A stretch of 64,000 bases of DNA from JAZKFT01 sp965246935. Its GTDB lineage: Bacteria; Bacteroidota; Bacteroidia; Chitinophagales; Chitinophagaceae. Of this stretch, positions 9,333 to 15,440 are shown piece by piece (the stretch's first letter is position 1; every line of letters begins with the position of its first letter). A model generated the notes under the pieces. It made no database searches, had not been told where the DNA came from, and was given only the letters and a program-made list of their open reading frames with translations. The position numbers and the translations under genes were made by a program. Location of the stretch: positions 62,001 through 126,000 of the forward strand of contig CBDFGC010000007.1 of NCBI GenBank assembly GCA_965246935.1, written 5' to 3'.

Positions 9333-10436
9333 ATGCAAAAAGATAATCCCAATGCCAGGCCGGCTCCTGTGCAGCAATCCGAAGAAATCCAATACCTGAA
9401 AGGACGTGGTGCGCAGATTAATACGAAGAATCGTTTCCTTTTACATGAGCAAACAAAGGAACATATTGAAAGTATTGATGATTGGACGGAAACCAATGTG
9501 GAAACGCAGTACCTGGAACAGCAGGCTAAAACCATTGTAAACAAGGTGGAAAGCCCTGATGTGGGAATGATGTATAGCATGAATCCATATGCAGGTTGCG
9601 AGCATGGCTGTATTTACTGCTATGCCCGCAATGTGCATGAGTACTGGGGTTATAGTGCCGGGCTCGACTTTGAGCGTAAAATAATCGTAAAGAAAAATGC
9701 ACCGGAACTATTGCGCAAATTCCTGATGCATCCAAAGTGGGAGGGATGGCCCATCAGCATGAGTGGCAATACGGATTGCTACCAACCTGCTGAAAAAATA
9801 TTTAAACTAACACGTGGGCTATTGGAAGTATGCAACGAATTTAACCAGCCCGTGGGTATGATCACCAAGAATGCCGGCATGCTGAGAGATAAAGATTTAC
9901 TGCAGGAAATGGCTGGTAAAAAATTAGTAAGCATATTGGTAAGCATTACGTCCTTTAATGAAGATTTGCGAAGGGTAATGGAACCACGTACGACCACGGC
10001 CATCCAACGCCTGCGGGTGATAAAAGAACTAAGCGATGCCGGTGTGAAAAGCGGGGTGATGCTGGGGCCAATGATCCCCGGATTAAATGAACACGAAATG
10101 CAAAGCATCATGAAAGCGGCCAGTGAGGCTGGTGCTACATTTAGTGCCTACACATTCATCCGGCTTAATGGCGCCATCAAACTCATGTTTCATGACTGGC
10201 TGTATAAAAATTTTCCCGACCGTGCAGATAAGGTTTGGCATTTAATTGAAGGCGGCCATGGTGGCAAAGTAAACGATAGCCGGTGGGGCGTACGTATGCG
10301 TGGCGAAGGACCAATTGGCGACCTGGTACGGCAACAGTTTCAGAAATACAACAAGCTATATAACCTGAATGCCGAACGCTGGGAATTAGACAGCAGCCGG
10401 TTTTTCAGGCCGGGCCAGCAGGGAAAATTATTTTGA
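9333..10436 (+). CDS. PA0069-family radical SAM protein (SplB-related)
   Basis: A 367-residue protein with the radical SAM cluster motif C-E-H-G-C-I-Y-C (CX3CX2C) at about residues 88-95, inside MNPYAGCEHGCIYCYARNVH. A TIM-barrel follows (GNTDCYQPAEK, TKNAGMLRDKDLL, VSITSFNEDLRRVMEPRTT). This is the PA0069 subfamily, related to spore photoproduct lyase; its substrate is not established. A second SplB-type protein is at 24411-25487. The downstream gene-free region (10437-11100) is described in the next entries. Confidence 0.88.
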   Translation: MQKDNPNARPAPVQQSEEIQYLKGRGAQINTKNRFLLHEQTKEHIESIDDWTETNVETQYLEQQAKTIVNKVESPDVGMMYSMNPYAGCEHGCIYCYARNVHEYWGYSAGLDFERKIIVKKNAPELLRKFLMHPKWEGWPISMSGNTDCYQPAEKIFKLTRGLLEVCNEFNQPVGMITKNAGMLRDKDLLQEMAGKKLVSILVSITSFNEDLRRVMEPRTTTAIQRLRVIKELSDAGVKSGVMLGPMIPGLNEHEMQSIMKAASEAGATFSAYTFIRLNGAIKLMFHDWLYKNFPDRADKVWHLIEGGHGGKVNDSRWGVRMRGEGPIGDLVRQQFQKYNKLYNLNAERWELDSSRFFRPGQQGKLF

Positions 10437-10532
10437 TAAAATGAAAAATGTTTTATACTAATATTTACAAAGGTAGATTTCTCTGAAAGCTAATACCAGA
10501 AAGCATTACAGCTAACTATTTATGTACTGTGA

Positions 10533-10564
10533 AAATTTATTTTTAAAATTTTAAAAATAAATTT
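10533..10564. promoter_or_regulatory. Perfect 32-bp AT palindrome upstream of the rsr leader
   Basis: AAATTTATTTTTAAAA is followed directly by its exact inverse complement, giving a 32-bp perfect palindrome with no spacer. It sits 97 bases after the radical SAM gene and overlaps the first element of a candidate promoter. It could be a regulator binding site or an AT-rich transcription end signal for the upstream gene. Confidence 0.45.
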
Positions 10565-10594
10565 GGTTGATTCGAAATAATAATTACAAATTTG
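10562..10594 (+). promoter_or_regulatory. Candidate Bacteroidota promoter for the rsr leader RNA
   Basis: TTTG at 10562-10565 is followed after 21 bases by CAAATTTG (10587-10594), one base away from the TAnnTTTG -7 consensus. Spacing fits the Bacteroidota primary sigma factor. It would start transcription near 10600, ahead of the structured leader and the Ro gene. Confidence 0.35.
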
Positions 10595-10601
10595 CATCAA
10601 C

Positions 10602-10765
10602 AAAAAAGATAAATCGTGCAACGCTTATTCAAAAATACAGAGCCCGTCGATTGCCCGCATCTGATAACAGATGGTAAGGCTGGCAGGTTGCGATTTATGA
10701 ATAGTTAAACAAACAAGAACTAACTTTTTATAAAAGCCCTGCAACTATTGCGGGGCTTTCTTTTT
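10602..10765 (+). ncRNA. Candidate leader/small RNA ending in an intrinsic terminator
   Basis: No convincing ORF is present. The stretch holds a CATCTG-ATAA-CAGATG hairpin, GC-rich segments with partial pairing (GCAACGC with GGTTGCG), and ends in a clear terminator (10733-10765). It lies between the candidate promoter and the Ro gene. It lacks the TGYCGTA motif of the four Y-like RNAs. It may be a free small RNA or an attenuated leader. Confidence 0.4.
10733..10765 (+). terminator. Intrinsic terminator in the rsr leader
   Basis: AAAGCCCTGCAA pairs with TTGCGGGGCTTT (one G-U pair) around a 3-base loop, followed by CTTTTTC. Confidence 0.75.
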
Positions 10766-10824
10766 CAAGGTATACCTGTATCAATAAAATTTCGCCGAAC
10801 CCGATTACTCACTTAAAATTAAAA

Positions 10825-11013
10825 ATGATTCAACATTCATTTTCACCCATATTTCATCCGGATGCAGCCAGTGCAACAGGGATTAGTGTGCCTTGTGGAA
10901 AAAGATTTCCATTACTGCCCGGCAGCCGATTTTTAAATGACTGGCAAATGAATGATGTAAAAGAGCAAGACCCGTATAAACGACCGTGTTATCTACTTAT
11001 CCTGCATTATTGA
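10825..11013 (+). other. Possible 62-codon leader ORF before rsr (doubtful)
   Basis: An ATG-initiated frame encodes MIQHSFSPIFHPDAASATG... and ends before a TCCTGCATT / AATGCAGGA hairpin and then a strong terminator. I recognise no family and the composition is not clearly protein-like. It could be a leader peptide or simply part of a structured untranslated region. Confidence 0.2.
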
Positions 11014-11032
11014 CAACGCAATGCAGGAATAG

Positions 11033-11070
11033 AAGCCCGGTCAGCATTTAAAACTGAACCGGGCTTTTTT
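11033..11070 (+). terminator. Strong terminator directly upstream of rsr (possible attenuator)
   Basis: AAGCCCGGT...CAG pairs with CTGA-ACCGGGCTT, followed by TTTTTT. It lies 30 bases before the Ro start codon and only 16 bases before its ribosome-binding site, so rsr expression from the upstream promoter must read through it, or a promoter lies inside the short gap. Confidence 0.8.
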
Positions 11071-11086
11071 ATTGCCCAAAACTTAG

Positions 11087-11094
11087 AAAGGAGG
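11087..11094 (+). promoter_or_regulatory. Strong Shine-Dalgarno sequence of rsr
   Basis: AAAGGAGG lies 6 bases before the ATG at 11101. Such a complete anti-16S match is rare in Bacteroidota, where most genes in this window lack one. A similar AAAAGGAGG occurs at 12646-12654, just after the rsr stop, without an obvious gene behind it. Confidence 0.7.
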
Positions 11095-11100
11095 AATATT

Positions 11101-12633
11101 ATGAAATTCAATTTCACCAGGAAGGCAACTGTAGCAACGGTTACCAATTACGAAGGCGAAAAAGCGTTTGTTCTAACGCCAGCCATGGAATTATATACCG
11201 CTGTCGCCACAGCAGCTTTGAGCGATAATTTTTATGAAAATGCTGGTGAGCGTTTACAACGCCTGCAGGAGTTAATAGCAAAGAATGATGCGGCGTTTGT
11301 AGCAAAATTAGCGGTGTATGCCCGTGAGCAAATGTATCTGCGTAGCGTGCCATTAGTACTGACGGTGGAATTAGCAAAATTGCACAATGGCGACAATTTG
11401 ATTCAGTACCTTACTGAGAGGATTGTACAAAGGGCAGACGAAATCACAGAATTGTTGAGCTATTACGCACAGGCCAACCAACGTACACGAACGAAACAAT
11501 TGAACAAGCTAAGCAAGCAAGTTCAAAAAGGGCTGGCTGCGGCATTCAACCGGTTCGATGAATACCAGTTTGCCAAGTACAACCGGGATGCAAATATTAA
11601 ACTAAAAGATGCTTTGTTCCTGGTACATCCGAAGGCAAAAGATGAAGCACAGCAGGTATTGTTCAACAGGATTGTGAAAGATGAATTGGCGGCGCCTTAC
11701 ACCTGGGAAGTAGAATTGAGCACACTGGGACAGGCGAAGTATGATAGTGAAGCGCTAAAAAAAGCGGCCGTAAAAGCAAAATGGGAAGCGCTGATTAACA
11801 GTAATAAAATGGGTTATATGGCTACCCTGCGTAACCTGCGGAATATGCTGGAAGCTAATATCAGCAACGAAGTGCTGGATAAGGTTTGTAACTATGTAAG
11901 CAACGAAAACGCAGTAGCAAAAAGCAAGCAATTGCCTTTCCGTTTCCTGAGTGCTTACCGGGAATTGAAAGCAGTAAAAAATATGCAGGCAAGCAAAGTA
12001 CTGGACGCATTGGAAACGGCTGTAATGCACAGTGCTGCTAACATTAAAGGGTACGATAGCAATACCCGTATAGTAATTGCTGCCGACGTAAGCGGAAGCA
12101 TGCAGGTGGCAGTTAGTGAAAAGAGCAAGGTGCAGCGTTATGATATTGGATTGTTACTTTCTATGTTGTTGCAAAGCCGTTGTGAGGCCATAATGACCGG
12201 GATGTTTGGCGACACCTGGAAGGTGGTCAATCTGCCTAAGAAAAATATCCTGGGCAATGTTGATGCGTTGCACCGGCGGGAAGGTGAAGTGGGCTATGGC
12301 ACCAATGGCTACCTGGTAATAAAAGACCTGTTGCAGCGCCGGCAAAAGGTAGATAAAGTAATGCTGTTTACCGACTGCCAGCTATGGAACAGCAATGGTT
12401 CCGGCGAAAGCCTGCAAAGCATTTGGAATCAGTACAAACAAATAGTACCAAATGCTAAACTGTACTTGTTCGATTTAGCAGGATATGGCAATACGCCGCT
12501 GAATGTGCTTCGCAATGATGTGTATTTAATAGCCGGTTGGAGCGATAAAATTTTTGATGTATTGGCGGCTATCGAAGATGGCAGCAATGCATTGGAAACG
12601 ATCAACCGGATCACGGTAAAAAGAGATGAATAA
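11101..12633 (+). CDS. rsr: TROVE-domain Ro60-like RNA-binding protein (Rsr)
   Basis: A 510-residue Ro orthologue. Residues about 10-330 form the helical TROVE ring: FVAKLAVYAREQMYLRSVPLVL, a region characteristic of Ro proteins (seen in parts), and later MGYMATLRNLRNMLE. Residues about 335-510 form a von Willebrand A domain with the MIDAS motif D-V-S-G-S in IVIAADVSGSM, plus LFTDCQLW. Ro proteins bind Y RNAs and misfolded RNA ends; in other bacteria they lie beside Y RNA genes and rtcB. Here it is preceded by a leader with two terminators and a strong Shine-Dalgarno sequence, and followed by a terminator and three Y-like RNAs. Confidence 0.95.
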   Translation: MKFNFTRKATVATVTNYEGEKAFVLTPAMELYTAVATAALSDNFYENAGERLQRLQELIAKNDAAFVAKLAVYAREQMYLRSVPLVLTVELAKLHNGDNLIQYLTERIVQRADEITELLSYYAQANQRTRTKQLNKLSKQVQKGLAAAFNRFDEYQFAKYNRDANIKLKDALFLVHPKAKDEAQQVLFNRIVKDELAAPYTWEVELSTLGQAKYDSEALKKAAVKAKWEALINSNKMGYMATLRNLRNMLEANISNEVLDKVCNYVSNENAVAKSKQLPFRFLSAYRELKAVKNMQASKVLDALETAVMHSAANIKGYDSNTRIVIAADVSGSMQVAVSEKSKVQRYDIGLLLSMLLQSRCEAIMTGMFGDTWKVVNLPKKNILGNVDALHRREGEVGYGTNGYLVIKDLLQRRQKVDKVMLFTDCQLWNSNGSGESLQSIWNQYKQIVPNAKLYLFDLAGYGNTPLNVLRNDVYLIAGWSDKIFDVLAAIEDGSNALETINRITVKRDE

Positions 12634-12660
12634 AACGTTGCGCTAAAAGGAGGAAATAAA

Positions 12661-12690
12661 GCAGTCCCGGCCATCCGGGGCTGCCTTTCC
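12661..12690 (+). terminator. Terminator after rsr
   Basis: GCAGTCCCGG and CCGGGGCTGC pair around a 4-base loop (one G-U), followed by CTTTCC. It lies 28 bases after the rsr stop, just behind a stray AAAAGGAGG. Confidence 0.6.
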
Positions 12691-12794
12691 AAACAAACGA
12701 AAAGGCAGTCTGGCAATAGTAATTACCAAAGGACTGATCAACTTGTAGCACAGCAGCAATACCGGAATTTAATTAACGCATCATCGCTCTTATT

Positions 12795-12907
12795 ACATCA
12801 CGGGTAGGCTCTTTTTAACTGTTGCCATGGGTCGGGCACTTTTGCAGAAAAGGACTGCGGTGGCGTTGGCACCATTCAAATGAGGAATATCTATTAAGCA
12901 CCCATAA
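12795..12907 (-). repeat. Dispersed ~113-bp repeat, copy 1
   Basis: Nearly the same sequence occurs at 60339-60451 (same orientation). More diverged, inverted copies carrying an extra palindromic insert lie at 51181-51296 and 56376-56490. The shared core in minus orientation reads AATGGTGCCAACGCCACCG and ends CCCGTGATGT. In one frame it encodes LNGANAT-V-F-like residues, but frames are not kept between copies. Confidence 0.6.
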
Positions 12908-13030
12908 CTATAAGCACCAAAACCAAATTTTATTTTACTAATTGTACGGTACAAATACATGATTGAAAATGATAAATAATATTCCGCAGAGGTATCCTTC
13001 TCCACCTGTGGAGAAGGGCTGGGGATGAGG

Positions 13031-13161
13031 CCTAAAGATGCCGTAGCAATGAAATACTTCGCCACCATTAGGGGTAGGATTATGCTGCAAAGCAGAAAGA
13101 GGTGCAAATCCTCCGCTGGCACGGCCCCGCTTCTTATTTCGACTGTTGCTCTTTATTTTTT
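13031..13161 (+). ncRNA. Y-RNA-like ncRNA, unit A
   Basis: It shares the motif of units B-D. The 5' strand TAAAGA (13033-13038), TGCCGTA (13039-13045), GCAATGAA (13046-13053) and ATACTTCG match a 3' strand CTTATTTC (13133-13140), the 9-mer GACTGTTGC and TCTTTA (13150-13155), followed by an oligo-T run. The apical part has a T-arm-like hairpin, GAGG-TGCAAAT-CCTC (about 13099-13113), but no permuted acceptor stem that I could find. Its core GGTGCAAATC...CACGGCCCCGC also resembles the P4-J6/3 part of cobalamin riboswitches. It is the first of three units downstream of rsr. Confidence 0.6.
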
Positions 13162-13168
13162 GAACATC

Positions 13169-13257
13169 ATTGAAGGTGTCGTAGACATGAGATACTTCGT
13201 ACCAAAAGGAAGGTTTATAACCAACATCTCATTTCAATTATTACCCTTCAATTTTTT
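13169..13257 (+). ncRNA. Y-RNA-like ncRNA, unit B (short form)
   Basis: ATTGAAGG (13169-13176) pairs perfectly with CCTTCAAT (13245-13252), which is followed by an oligo-T run. Inside are TGTCGTA (13177-13183) opposite AATTATTAC (13236-13244), then GACATGAG (13184-13191) pairing 7 of 8 with CTCATTTC (13228-13235), then ATACTTCG. The T in TGTCGTA and the A in TTAC replace the C-G pair seen in units A, C and D, a compensatory change. The short apical part holds a GGTTTATAACC hairpin and no T-arm, so this unit may be the minimal Ro-binding form. Confidence 0.65.
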
Positions 13258-13384
13258 AAACAAGCTAAGGTGCCGTAGACAAGAGATACTTCATTGGTAA
13301 TTATCAGTTCGAATCTGATCAGGCCCACTCCGAAACCTAAACCGGGCCTGAAAGCTCTTGTTGCTTTTTGCCTTTGGTCTGTTT
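13258..13384 (+). ncRNA. Y-RNA-like ncRNA, unit C, with permuted tRNA-like acceptor/T-arm
   Basis: An outer stem pairs AAACAAGCTAAGG (13258-13270) with CTTTGGTCTGTTT (13372-13384). Next come TGCCGTA opposite GCTTTTTGC, and GACAAGAG (13278-13285) paired with CTCTTGTT (13355-13362). The apex has a perfect T-arm, ATCAG-TTCGAAT-CTGAT (13303-13319), then the acceptor 3' strand CAGGCCC with A, a 16-base spacer (13328-13343) and the acceptor 5' strand GGGCCTG (13344-13350). The acceptor halves are thus in reversed order relative to a tRNA. No D-arm or anticodon arm is seen, but TTGGTAA, a D-loop-like word, precedes the T-arm. Confidence 0.72.
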
Positions 13385-13404
13385 TAAAAGCAAATGACAC
13401 ACTC

Positions 13405-13541
13405 ACACAATTTTATTTGAATGATGCTCCCGAAATTATCGGGATAAACTCTGTATCGTAATACTTCGGTAAGAAGGTTCCGAAAATATGTGGAAAGGAA
13501 TACGCTTGCCTTTTGGTTAGGCTCAAATCCTATCTTGTGTA
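13405..13541 (+). other. Possible further tRNA-like or structured RNA (weak)
   Basis: ACACAAT (13405-13411) could pair 6 of 7 with CTTGTGT (13534-13540), and TTAGG-CTCAAAT-CCTAT just before it looks like a degenerate T-arm. Between them are a TCCCGAAATTATCGGGA palindrome and TATCGTAATACTTCGG, which recalls the Y-unit words with the middle helix missing. The remaining fold is unclear. The 75 bases from here to the ligase start show nothing more. Confidence 0.25.
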
Positions 13542-13616
13542 AAAAAGGGTAGCTCAAAACTTTTTACGAGGCGTTTATTACTCTTTCATTTATAAACATA
13601 TTAAACCATTATCAAT

Positions 13617-14600
13617 ATGGAAAGAAAATTGGCCAGTGTACAGTGCATTAAAAATTTGGAGACAATACCTGGCGCAGATACAATAGTAAAAGCGACGGTT
13701 TTAGGCTGGCAACTGGTGGTAAAGAAAGATGAATTTGCTGTAGGCGATTTGTGTGTGTATGTGGAAATTGACAGTGTACTACCGGGGGAGCCTCAATTTG
13801 AATTTTTACGGCCCCGTCACTTTCGTATCCGCACCATTAAACTAAGGGGTCAGATATCACAGGGCATTTGCTTTCCGCTTGGCGTTCTGCCTTATAATAT
13901 AGTGCCAGAAGAAGGAACGAATGTAACAGAAATACTAGGCATCTTAAAGTACGAACCGCCCGTACCAGTAGCATTGTCCGGCCTGATGAAAGGCCGTTTT
14001 CCATCCTTCATTCCCAAAACGGATGAAATGCGGGTGCAGGTATTACAGGAACTACTGGATCAGTATGAAGGCGAAAGGTGCTACATCACCGAAAAGTTGG
14101 ACGGCACATCCATTACCTGCTTCGTCAGAAATGGTGAGTTTGGGGTATGCAGCCGTAATATGGAACTGGTAGAAGGTGACAACCTTTATTGGAAAATAGC
14201 CCGGCAAATGAACATTGAAGAGAAGCTGCACAGCCTGGGTAAAAACGTTGGAATACAAGGCGAACTGATGGGCAGCGGTGTACAGGGAAATAAACTGAAA
14301 CTTACCGGAAACACCATCTTCTTTTTCAGTCTGTTTTGGATAGACGAATACAGGTATGCAGGATACGATGAATGGAAAAGTATCGTTCAGAATGAATTGA
14401 ACTTGCCGCTGGTGCCCGTTATTACCGATACTTACCAGCTAAGCAACGATATCAGTGCATTACTGAAAATGGCGGAAATACCTTCCTGTGTTAATTCAAT
14501 GGCAATGGCTGAAGGTATTGTATTCAGGATGATTGACAATCATGAGCATGTATCCTTTAAGGCTATCAGCAATGCCTTCTTGTTGAAGTATGATGAATAA
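13617..14600 (+). CDS. ATP-dependent RNA ligase, DRB0094/Rnl5 type
   Basis: A 327-residue nucleotidyltransferase ligase. An N-terminal OB-like module (residues 1-120: RKLASVQCIKNLETIPGADT, WQLVVKKDEFAVGDLCVYVEID, IRTIKLRGQISQGICFP) precedes the ligase core. KTDEMRVQ is followed by motif I, EKLDGTS, with Lys160 as the likely AMP acceptor; then IQGELMG, EGIVFRM and VSFKAISNAFLLK (motifs III-V). This architecture is that of Deinococcus DRB0094, which seals 3'-OH/5'-phosphate RNA breaks. It lies between the Y-like RNAs and the tRNA array, so damaged tRNAs or Y RNAs are plausible substrates. Confidence 0.88.
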   Translation: MERKLASVQCIKNLETIPGADTIVKATVLGWQLVVKKDEFAVGDLCVYVEIDSVLPGEPQFEFLRPRHFRIRTIKLRGQISQGICFPLGVLPYNIVPEEGTNVTEILGILKYEPPVPVALSGLMKGRFPSFIPKTDEMRVQVLQELLDQYEGERCYITEKLDGTSITCFVRNGEFGVCSRNMELVEGDNLYWKIARQMNIEEKLHSLGKNVGIQGELMGSGVQGNKLKLTGNTIFFFSLFWIDEYRYAGYDEWKSIVQNELNLPLVPVITDTYQLSNDISALLKMAEIPSCVNSMAMAEGIVFRMIDNHEHVSFKAISNAFLLKYDE

Positions 14601-14619
14601 AAAATAGTAAAGATGCAGC

Positions 14620-14643
14620 AGCGGTGCTACCGTGTACCGCTGC
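14620..14643 (+). terminator. Hairpin after the RNA ligase gene
   Basis: CAGCGGT pairs with ACCGCTG around a 10-base loop, 20 bases after the ligase stop and 30 bases before the first tRNA-like gene. No long U tract follows, so it may be a processing or weak termination signal. Confidence 0.4.
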
Positions 14644-14672
14644 ATTATAACAGGATTTGAAATGGTAAAAAT

Positions 14673-14745
14673 ATAGGAGCATTCCAATTGGCTGGATACC
14701 CCGTCTGGAGCGGGGAGGCTGCAGGTTCGAATCCTGTCTCCTATA
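14673..14745 (+). tRNA. tRNA-Pro(TGG)-like, unusual anticodon loop
   Basis: Acceptor ATAGGAG pairs perfectly with CTCCTAT, the anticodon stem CCCCG with CGGGG, and the T-arm is GCAGG-TTCGAAT-CCTGT. The 7-base anticodon loop reads TCTGGAG, so C occupies position 33 instead of the near-universal U, if the anticodon is TGG. The D-stem has one T-T mismatch. There is no encoded CCA. It is the first member of the array. Confidence 0.7.
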
Positions 14746-14757
14746 CTATACATAACT

Positions 14758-14829
14758 GGTCTGTTCATCTATCGGCGAGGCTATCACTCTTTCCAGGTGA
14801 AGAGATGGTTTCGATTCCCATACAGACTA
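14758..14829 (+). tRNA. tRNA-Glu(TTC)-like, altered anticodon loop and D-stem
   Basis: GGTCTGT pairs with ACAGACT (first pair G-U). The anticodon stem TCACT/GGTGA encloses CTTTCCA, giving TTC at 34-36 but C at 37 and A at 38; a normal Glu loop has A at 37. The D-stem pair 11-24 is T-C. The T-arm region is ATGGT-TTCGATT-CCCAT-like. It looks like a tRNA(Glu) copy that has drifted in its decoding loop. Confidence 0.65.
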
Positions 14830-14859
14830 CGCAAAATGTAATTAGGATGTATACTAAAA

Positions 14860-14947
14860 TGCGGTTTGGAGTAATGGCTAACTCAGAAGTCTTCCCGAAA
14901 AAATCGGGACAGGCGCCCGCTTCAAATTCCGGTTCGAGTCCGTAAAC
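14860..14947 (+). tRNA. tRNA-like gene with ~21-nt palindromic insertion in the anticodon loop
   Basis: Acceptor TGCGGTT (14860-14866) pairs perfectly with AACCGCA near 14945-14951 (end given approximately here), the D-stem GAGT/ACTC is perfect, and the T-arm CCGG-TTCGAGT-CCG is good with one mismatch. The anticodon stem GAAGT/GCTTC encloses 28 bases rather than 7. The extra bases form TCCCGAAAAAATCGGGA followed by CAGGC, a palindromic element also found at 13424-13441, 51201-51224 and 56398-56420. Removing 21 bases leaves TGC (Ala), TCC (Gly) or CGC (Ala) anticodons depending on the exact joint. Whether the RNA is spliced is unknown. Confidence 0.6.
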
Positions 14948-15018
14948 CGCAACAATGAAATATTATTATGAATATAAAAATTTATCATTCCAACATCTAC
15001 ACATCCACGTTTTGAAAT

Positions 15019-15091
15019 TGGCTTGTAACTCAGCGGTCAGAGTACCCCGCTTTTAACGGGGGAGCCGTGCGTTCGATCCGCACCAGGCCAA
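15019..15091 (+). tRNA. tRNA-Lys(TTT)
   Basis: TGGCTTG pairs with CAGGCCA (one G-U), D-stem ACTC/GAGT, anticodon stem CCCCG/CGGGG with loop CTTTTAA, T-arm GTGCG-TTCGATC-CGCAC. All arms are intact and the loop is canonical. No CCA is encoded. Confidence 0.88.
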
Positions 15092-15096
15092 CAAAG

Positions 15097-15170
15097 TATC
15101 CGATGGTGTAACTGGCTTAACATATCACAATTTGACTGTGATGTCCCTGGTTCGAATCCGGGTCGGATAA
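15097..15170 (+). tRNA. tRNA-Gln(TTG)
   Basis: TATCCGA pairs perfectly with TCGGATA, D-stem GTGT/ACAT, anticodon stem TCACA/TGTGA with loop ATTTGAC (anticodon TTG), T-arm CCTGG-TTCGAAT-CCGGG. It begins only five bases after the Lys gene, so they are probably one transcript. Confidence 0.85.
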
Positions 15171-15178
15171 CAAAACAC

Positions 15179-15251
15179 GTTGTCTTTAGCTTAATTGGTA
15201 AAGCACCCGTCTGTGCAACGGGCGAACAGGGTTCGAACCCCGGAGACAACC
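15179..15251 (+). tRNA. tRNA-His(GTG)-like
   Basis: GTTGTCT pairs with AGACAAC; a three-base link to the D-stem GCTT/AAGC suggests the first G is the extra G-1 typical of tRNA-His. Anticodon stem CCCGT/ACGGG encloses CTGTGCA: anticodon GTG but C37-A38 rather than a purine at 37. The T-arm CAGGG-TTCGAAC-CCCGG has one A-G mismatch. The decoding loop is again non-standard. Confidence 0.68.
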
Positions 15252-15364
15252 TAAAATCAACAAGTAATATGCAATAAAACAATAAGCAATAAATGCACAT
15301 CCCATGTATTAGCCAATCATCCCACCCATCCCACTTCAAGACAAACTCCCACCCATCCTTGTAT

Positions 15365-15437
15365 AGGCTTATCGTCCAGCGGAAAAGGACACTATGCTAC
15401 GAACATAGAAACAGCAGTTCGAGTCTGCTTAAGCCTT
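15365..15437 (+). tRNA. tRNA-Arg(ACG)
   Basis: AGGCTTA pairs with TAAGCCT, D-stem GTCC/GGAC, anticodon stem CTATG/CATAG with loop CTACGAA, T-arm AGCAG-TTCGAGT-CTGCT. All stems are perfect. It ends three bases before the permuted Lys-like RNA. The 113 bases before it hold nothing I recognise. Confidence 0.88.
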
Positions 15438-15440
15438 CTG

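Noticed and set aside
12429..12716. Antisense frame at the end of rsr
   Set aside because: It is a shadow of the rsr coding strand; the plus-strand vWA domain is clear.
13025..13300. A 91-codon frame over Y-like units A and B
   Set aside because: The conserved pairing and repeated TGYCGTA motif show an RNA gene; the frame has no family match by eye.
13258..13384. tmRNA or permuted two-piece tmRNA
   Set aside because: Unit C has a T-arm and permuted acceptor like a two-piece tmRNA, but there is no tag reading frame, no pseudoknots and no G3-U70 alanine identity pair, and the Y motif explains the flanks.
14688..14945. An 85-codon frame across the first three tRNA-like genes
   Set aside because: It runs through perfect acceptor, anticodon and T-stems, which explain the sequence better than a protein.
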